From Nematostella vectensis (lineage: Eukaryota; Cnidaria; Anthozoa; Actiniaria; Edwardsiidae), in NCBI RefSeq assembly GCF_932526225.1, contig NC_064045.1, positions 11,258,442-11,322,441 of the forward strand: a stretch of DNA of 64,000 bases. Reading direction: 5' to 3'. A model generated the notes under the pieces. It searched no databases and was not told the origin of the DNA. It was given only the letters and a program-made list of their open reading frames with translations. Within the stretch, counting starts at the first letter, position 1, and every line of letters starts with the position of its first letter. A program made the translations under genes and the position numbers. Below, piece by piece: positions 57,978 through 64,000 of this stretch.

Positions 57978-59285
57978 CTCTTATACATTCATATTAAAAG
58001 CCGTACCACTCTTATACATTCATATTAAAAGCCGCACCACTCTTATACATTCATATTAAAAGCCGTACCACTCTTATACATTCATATTAAAAGCCGCACC
58101 ACTCTTATACATTCATATTAAAAGCCGCACCACTCTTATACATTCATATTAAAAGCCGTACCACTCTTATACATTCATATTAAAAGCCGAACCACTCTTA
58201 TACATTCATATTAAAAGCCGTACCACTCTTATACATTCATATTAAAATCCGTACCACTCTTATACATTCATATTAAAAGCCGCACCACTCTTATACATTC
58301 ATATTAAAAGCCGTACCACTCTTATACATTCATATTAAAAGCCGTACCACTCTTATACATTCATATTAAAAGCCGCACCACTCTTATACATTCATATTAA
58401 AAGCCGTACCACTCTTATACATTCATATTAAAAGCCGCACCACTCTTATACATTCATATTAAAAGCCGCACCACTCTTATACATTCATATTAAAAGCCGT
58501 TCCACTCTTATACATTCATATTAAAAGGCCGTACCACTCTTATACATTCATATTAAAAGCCGTACCACTCTTATACATTCATATTAAAAGCCGTACCACT
58601 CTTATACGTTCATATTAAAAGCCGTACCACTCTTATACATTCATATTAAAAGCCGTACCACTCTTATACATTCATATTAAAAGCCGTACCACTCTTATAC
58701 ATTCATATTAAAAGCCGCACCACTCTTATACATTCATATTAAAAGCCGTACCACTCTTATACATTCATATTAAAAGCCGCACCACTCTTATACATTCATA
58801 TTAAAAGCCGAACCACTCTTATACATTCATATTAAAAGCCGTTCCACTCTTATACATTCATATTAAAAGGCCGTACCACTCTTATACATTCATATTAAAA
58901 GCCGTACCACTCTTATACATTCATATTAAAAGCCGTACCACTCTTATACATTCATATTAAAAGCTGTACCACTCTTATACATTCATATTAAAAGCCGTTC
59001 CACTCTTATACATTCATATTAAAAGCCGTTCCACTCTTATACATTCATATTAAAAGCCGTACCACTCTTATACATTCATATTAAAAGCCGTACCACTCTT
59101 ATACATTCATATTAAAAGCCGTTCCACTCTTATACATTCATATTAAAAGCCGTACCACTCTTATACATTCATATTAAAAGGCCGTACCACTCTTATACAT
59201 TCATATTAAAAGGCCGTACCACTCTTATACATTCATATTAAAAGGCGTACCACTCTTATACATTCATATTAAAAGCCGTACCAGT
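57978..59285. repeat. 31-bp satellite-like array, about 42 copies
   Basis: Unit CTCTTATACATTCATATTAA followed by AAGCCGTACCA. Variation is almost confined to CCGTACC / CCGCACC / CCGTTCC / CCGAACC and an occasional extra G. It ends abruptly at the GC-rich promoter of the next gene. Confidence 0.98.
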
Positions 59286-59349
59286 AGTAAGCTGGGCAGC
59301 TACGGCGGACGGTGGCAGACAAACAGGCCTGGTGCGCATGCGTGGGAGG

Positions 59350-59545
59350 GCGGTGACGTCACGGTGTGCGTTAGCCAATAGTCTATGGCGGACAATAGAA
59401 CCCGTAGCGGAACAACCCAAACACCGGTGGCGCGAACCAATGGGTTGCGCGGGGCTATGGCGGACAATGACGGTGCGGCGGTGCGTGGTGCGTGGCGGGC
59501 CCTGGGATTGGTCGGGGGCGCGCGCGGCGTTACGGTGACGTCAAT
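59350..59545 (+). promoter_or_regulatory. GC-rich promoter with CRE, CCAAT and YY1-like sites
   Basis: Two perfect CRE palindromes TGACGTCA (59354-59361) or TGACGTCAAT (59536-59545). CCAAT boxes lie at 59375 and 59437 and inverted (ATTGG) at 59507. CTATGGCGGACAAT occurs twice (about 59383 and 59455), similar to YY1 sites. The block is CpG-dense, unlike its AT-rich surroundings. Site identities are by consensus match. Confidence 0.65.
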
Positions 59546-59601
59546 GCCCAAACAAGCATAAAAAAGAAAGCTGTGGCAAAGGAAAAATCCATCACCACCG
59601 T

Positions 59602-60367
59602 ATGGGGGGACCAAAGCTCTACAGCAGACCTAACGCTGCCGACTACGCCAAGTTCTACGAGTTCGAAAAGATCATAGAGGAGTGTGAATCTCTAGCACGT
59701 TTTTTGCCGTGGGTCTGTACACCGTACTTCCACCCATCATCACAGCATGCAGGCGTCGAAGGACGACAAGAGCAACTACAACCCATGGGACGACTTGGTG
59801 CTCACACCCCCGACGATCCGCCAGGGGAAGGAAAAAGTGCAACACGATTATGTGCAGAAGTGGTTGGAGTCGGTGGAGAGGGCCAGCAAACCAGTATGTC
59901 GGACTATGCACTGCAACGAATGTGCACCAAGCCAACCACCACTGTGCCAAATCAAGGACTGCGAGGTGTGCACACCGCGTCAGTGGGTGAAGTCTCCAAG
60001 GAAGCCGGGGGGTCGGATCGAAGGATGCAAAGACATGCATTGCGAGATATGTGCCGACGCCAAGCGTCAACCCAAACCCAAGTACTATGTGGAGGAGGTC
60101 CAAATAGAGACAGGGGCAACGGGGCACCCCCAGAAGAGCTTCAGGCTGGAGAAGACAAGGCCGAGCACAGACAAGATGCTGCTGGAGAGGGGGATTGCCA
60201 TCATGGATTTGCCAGAGTTGGACATCCGCTTGAAAACGATGGTGCTAGACCCCGGGCAGTCTTCCAAACCCCCTGAAGTCTACTATGGGGACCCCGCCAA
60301 CGATGTGGTGGATGGGAAGGCTCCAATGTGGGGGATGTTTTGCACGTGCATGGTTTGGCCATATTAA
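59602..60367 (+). CDS. Unrecognised small Cys-rich protein
   Basis: The frame from ATG 59602 (MGGPKLYSRPNAADYAKFYE) reads well to about 59680. A second frame from ATG 59747 (MQASKDDKSNYNPWDDL) runs to TAA/TA-rich stop at 60367. A 64-nt GT-AG intron (59682-59745, donor GA|GTGTGA, acceptor CACAG) would join them in phase into 233 residues; the donor is weak, and a base error in the T6 run at 59699 is another explanation. The second part has Cys pairs in CRTMHCNEC, CQIKDCEVC and CKDMHCEIC and a C-terminal FCTCMVWPY that may read into an intron. GC content and codon use differ from neighbouring genes. It follows a CRE/CCAAT promoter. I recognise no family. Coding status is likely; structure uncertain. 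Confidence 0.55.
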
Positions 60368-60877
60368 TGCCCTTAGAGCACTTCTGGCTTCCCGGCGCTA
60401 AGCCATCTCAAGAGACACATCGAAAGCTAGGCCGTTAGTGGGGCGATCTAGCGACGGCTGAAAATAGAGCCTTCTTGAAATGTGGTCTCACTGTACAACA
60501 TATTGCTATCATACTTTCTGCTTCAAAATGCTGAAACCTAACTAAAATAATTGAACACTACATTTTTAACACCATTAAAAGGGTTTATTTTGAATTTTCA
60601 AATATGTACTATCTATACTCGAATAGTTTTTCCTCAATAAAAATACTCTAGAACTATTTGCGAACTATATGACTAAAATTTTCTGTTTCTATTTTCTATT
60701 CAACAAAGTCGGTTTTAATAGATTACGAAATATTGGCTTTTAAAAAACAGCCAGACTTGTATAAAGACACTTTAAAAGGTTGAATGCATAACTTATCATT
60801 TGATGGCGACCCAAAAAGACATTTTCACTTTGGGACTAATTTTCTTTTATGTTAATGGTAACGTTATAATAATAGGT
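60368..60877. other. 3' flank of the Cys-rich gene
   Basis: AT-rich. AATAAA near 60636-60641 could be a poly(A) signal. No other feature is seen. Confidence 0.4.
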
Positions 60878-61123
60878 GACTTGCACTAAGGATTCGCGTC
60901 ACGTTTAGTGACAAATTCGCCACGCTCCTGCTTCTGGCGGCGAAATAGCAAAAACAAAATCAACTTATTAATCATCCAGAAAGCATATATGTGAGAGAGG
61001 TAGTTTTTGTATGGAAAGATTTTAAATCTTCTTCGCTCTCCGGCGTGACAATTGCAGCCATTTTGTGTTTGCTTTGGCGCCCTGAGTTTGTCAACGAAAA
61101 AGTCACGTGATTTCTTAGTCAAG
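60878..61123. mobile_element. MITE family A, copy 3
   Basis: Starts GACTTGCACTAAGGATTCGC and ends AAAGTCACGTGATTTCTTAGTCAAG. Its interior runs opposite to copies 2 and 4 (AGCAAAAACAAAATCAACTT against AAGTTGCTTTTTGTTGCTGT). Confidence 0.75.
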
Positions 61124-62556
61124 GTAAACTAGTCAGCGCCATCCAGGGTAACTTATAGCAGCCTAATTAAGAGACGCCCTTTGGAGTTTTCTTTAGCGTT
61201 TGGGTTTCACATGGTTGATGATTCACCAGAAGATCCTCCCCAGTCCCTTATACCTAACGGCGTACGACAGGATTTCCGAGCAGAACCCTGGGGACTAGGC
61301 CGAGCTTATAGTATTTTCTTGGTAGCGTGACCGACTTGCGTGACAAATGATTTTGAAGGTTGTAAGACCCTATGCAAATGAGAAGTTAATTTCAGGGGCG
61401 AATAAAATCGCCTTGAATTACGGTGAAATTAAAAAAGAAATCATAATTCTAGAATATCAAATAATGTGAAAAAGGCTTTAAAAATTCCACAGTCACACAA
61501 GCTTAAACAGTGTCACGCAAGTCGGGTCGACATTCTCGCTCAGAGCCTCCTCGGCGGTTATCATGGAGGGGCTCTGGGACGAGAATGGTCGGATCGAATA
61601 AATTTAATTGCAAGTTTCCCACAAGCTCAAATCAACTATATTTTTTTCAGTAATTATAAAACTCTAGATTGGGGCAAAACCCTAAGATTTCTCAGACGAT
61701 TTGTCGATTTTTTCCTGGGCGTCTTGATAATTGTCTTGTTACTTTCTCTGACAAACCCTTTGGACAAACTCTCTTCACTTTGAAAATTATTAGAAATATA
61801 GCCATGCAAGGGGTGTTTGTGTGTCCAAACAATTGGACTGACAGCTTGTATGGGATTATAACTAGCTGTTGGCACCGCTGGTCACTCGTCAGTGGGCTTA
61901 TCAAGTCTATGCGTTCGCATTTTCTTCATGCAGTGGTTGTTTTTCGTCGAGTGCGATTTCCTCCTGAAAAATAAAATTTGCTTTCTTGGTTTCTATCCAC
62001 ATTTGAAAGTATTCTACCATAACAAGGACAATATAAAAAACGTTTATAAAAAAAACTGTTCTTCTTGACAGCTAGGTCTCACCTCTTTTCCATTTTTCTT
62101 TTTATCTTCTTTCTTCTTTTTTCCTTTAGATATGCTGTAGATACAAATATTTACATTTTTGTAATGTGGTCATTCTCTCTCTCAATACTCTAACGGGACG
62201 ACAAGTAGAGGGTAATAAAGGAAAGTAAGAGAATTGAATGTACAAAGAAAGCAGAGTGGTTTGTTGAGTATCGTTCATTGTTATATGAACAAGTTTGATA
62301 TTTACCTTCCTTCACCTTTGTTTCTTATACCTCAAAAAGGAGAGAAAAAAGATTTTACAAAATAAATAAATAAAATTACACATGTACTTCAAATATATCC
62401 TAAAACTACTTAAAATTATACCAATCTTATGTATCCACTTTGTTTCCACATATATAATACGGCCTTTTCATGTAAACGTATAACAAAACCTAAAAAGATA
62501 TAACGCGCGCTTTCCATAAACTACTGCATCCTATGCATAGAACAGTACAGGATAAC
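61124..62556. other. Intergenic, no recognised feature
   Basis: AT-rich with TTTTTCTTTTTATC-type low complexity near 62090-62130. No ORF has convincing coding character. Confidence 0.45.
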
Positions 62557-62675
62557 TTCCCTCGCAGGCGTTTTTAGGCAGGTCGCACACTCTTCCCCCC
62601 TACCCCAAACCCATTGGGGTAGGGGGGAGAGATTGATTGGGCGACCTGCCTAAAGACGCCCGCCTGCCAGGAAGG
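62557..62675. repeat. Long hairpin (inverted repeat, about 119 bp)
   Basis: GGCGTTTTTAGGCAGGTCGC pairs with GCGACCTGCCTAAAGACGCC, and inside it CTTCCCCCCTACCCCAA pairs with TTGGGGTAGGGGGGAG around a 5-base loop. The outer stem extends with CTTCC-GCAGG against CCTGCCAGGAAGG. RNA from either strand would fold into a near-complete stem. Confidence 0.88.
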
Positions 62676-62709
62676 CAAAGTACATAGCCGTAGCAGGCCT
62701 CGAACTATT

Positions 62710-62990
62710 AGGGGGGGGGGGGCACGATACAGAAACATAAGAAAACATTGGGGGGGCACAGCCACGCCCTTACTGGTCCCTTCTTTATAATTTGTGACAA
62801 TATTGGGGGGGCACAGCCACGCCCTTACTGGTCCCATCTTTATAATTTGTGACAATATTGGGGGGGGGCACAGCCACGCCCTTACTGGTCCCTTCTTTAA
62901 AATTGGTGACAATATTGGGGGGGGGGGCACAGCCACGCCTTACTGGTCCCTTCTTTATAATTTGTGAAAATAATAGGGGGGATAGACGTG
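62710..62990. repeat. About 58-bp poly-G containing tandem repeat, 4 copies
   Basis: GGGGGGGCACAGCCACGCCC, TTACTGGTCCCTTCTTTATA, ATTTGTGACAATATT repeat four times. The G tract varies from 7 to 10. Confidence 0.93.
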
Positions 62991-63152
62991 CCTGTGCTAC
63001 GGCTTTGAACGTAAATTAACGATTCCATGTACAAAAGTGTGCCGTTATCTGATAACTGCTTGCGTGACATAATCCATTATATAATAAGTGTACTGGCTAT
63101 GGCATTATATAATGCCTTAATCTCAAGTATCTATCAGTATCCTTGCACTTAC

Positions 63153-63260
63153 TTCTGGCACACAAATAAACTATGATGAGAATAAGGATAATGCACAGTA
63201 TCAGTAGAAATATGCCGACGATCTTCCACGCGTTGGTGCGTTCAGGAGGATTGTCAACAG
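63153..63260 (-). CDS. Single transmembrane-segment exon of an otherwise unseen gene
   Basis: Between acceptor TTCATAG (63261) and donor AGAA|GTAAGTGC (63152) one frame is open for 35 codons. It reads VDNPPERTNAWK, then a strongly hydrophobic stretch IVGIFLLILCIILILIIVYL, then CAR. This is a typical exon for a type I membrane protein: short extracellular stalk, one helix, basic stop-transfer. Incoming phase 2, outgoing phase 1. No partner exons were identified; upstream ones would lie to the right, probably beyond the window. Product unknown. Confidence 0.55.
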
Positions 63261-63335
63261 CTATGAATAGAAAATTCTGTTAGACAATTCGAAAGTCAAC
63301 AGGGGGAGGGGGTGGGGAGCGCAGGCATACAAGGC

Positions 63336-63621
63336 GACTTGCACGTGACTTTTGAGTGGCAAATTCGCGCCAAAATAAACACAGAAATGACGGCGCCCGT
63401 CACGCCAGAGATCAACCAAGAAATAAAACCTTTCTGACCAGTTGACATAGAAACTTTCTGGATGATATCTAAGAGCGATGATAAAGTTGCTTTTTGTTTC
63501 TGTTATTTTACAACTGAGAGCCGGAGTCCGCACAAGTTTGCCGCTCAAAAAGTCACGTGATATCTTAGTGCAAGTCACGTGATTTTTTTAGTTTAAGCCA
63601 CGTGATTTCTTAGTGCAAGTC
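63336..63621. mobile_element. MITE family A, copy 4
   Basis: Starts GACTTGCACGTGACTTTTGA and ends CACGTGATTTCTTAGTGCAAGTC. The right end is locally triplicated (AAGTCACGTGATATCTTAGT, AGTCACGTGATTTTTTTAGT, CCACGTGATTTCTTAGTGCA). Interior TGGCAAATTCGCGCCAAAAT and AAGTTGCTTTTTGTTTCTGT match the other copies. Confidence 0.85.
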
Positions 63622-64000
63622 GCTCGTCTATAATGCAAAAATGTATACGATTTCTCGTTTCATAAAAACACTGCTTTTAGGGAGCTAAAGGAGGAGTGAA
63701 CGCCCTTCTGCGCCTGCACATGGCTACGCACCTGGATTTTTATAGGCTTGGTACAGGCTTGAAATTACAGCAGTGCTTTGATATAAGACGTTTGCACGAT
63801 CAAACGGCTGACAACGTTACCAGTAAAGCCGTGACCACTGCAAATATGTATGGAATGTTTGCTCCGAACAATCACTCGCGAGAGATCCAAACTGTCAACC
63901 AGAAACATGTCTCAACAAGTCTCAGTGTCTGAATTCTCGCGTTTGATTCGTCAGATGCTTTAAGTGTTCACACATGTTCAAGTGTTCACGGTTTAATTGG
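63622..64000. other. Right edge, no supported gene
   Basis: An open frame at 63696-63932 (plus) has no recognised homology, and no splice signals support it. Confidence 0.4.

Noticed and set aside
57978..59285. CRISPR-like regular array
   Set aside because: Units are contiguous 31-bp tandem copies without unique spacers, in a eukaryotic genome.
59672..60127. 151-residue minus-strand ORF over the Cys-rich gene
   Set aside because: Antisense shadow of the better-supported plus-strand frame in GC-rich sequence.

Overview
This window is eukaryotic nuclear DNA from an animal. Its genes are rich in introns with GT-AG boundaries, and the introns are packed with minisatellites and small inverted-repeat transposons. 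Gene content and repeat style suggest a cnidarian, probably an anthozoan. That placement is inference; no species can be named from the sequence alone.

From left to right: (1) 1-4952, minus strand, the 5' part of an unrecognised multi-exon gene whose first exon encodes a death-effector-like helical domain; it runs off the left edge. (2) 5210-24682, plus strand, a complete 24-exon CHTF18 (CTF18) gene, the large subunit of the alternative clamp loader Ctf18-RFC, rebuilt with continuous phase to 974 residues. It is head to head with gene 1 across about 257 bp. (3) 25473-28808, minus strand, a 3-exon CDR2-family coiled-coil gene, tail to tail with CHTF18. (4) 30045-31034, minus strand, an unrecognised Ser-rich disordered protein. 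(5) 31-39.9 kb, a gene-poor stretch of repeats, inverted-repeat elements and a tRNA-derived SINE. (6) 39898-44911, minus strand, ribosomal protein S15A (uS8), 130 residues, with a 5'-UTR intron and a likely TOP start. (7) 45353-55538, plus strand, an EML-family microtubule-associated protein, 13 exons, 1009 residues, head to head with RPS15A. Its long first exon encodes a retroelement gag-like region ending in a CCHC zinc knuckle, and it joins the HELP/WD40 part in phase. (8) 56-59.3 kb, tandem repeats, including a 31-bp array of about 42 copies. (9) 59.35-60.37 kb, a GC-rich promoter with CRE, CCAAT and YY1-like sites and a small Cys-rich unknown gene. (10) 60.4-64 kb, repeats, a long hairpin, and one minus-strand exon encoding a transmembrane helix from a gene that probably lies mostly to the right.

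Two themes stand out. First, many tandem duplications sit exactly on exon-intron boundaries of CHTF18 and EML and carry copies of the functional 5' or 3' splice site, from 2 up to about 12 copies. Second, the EML gene appears to have captured a gag-like first exon. Neither can be confirmed without transcripts or comparative sequence. Exon structures were derived by hand from splice consensus, reading phase and remembered family conservation.
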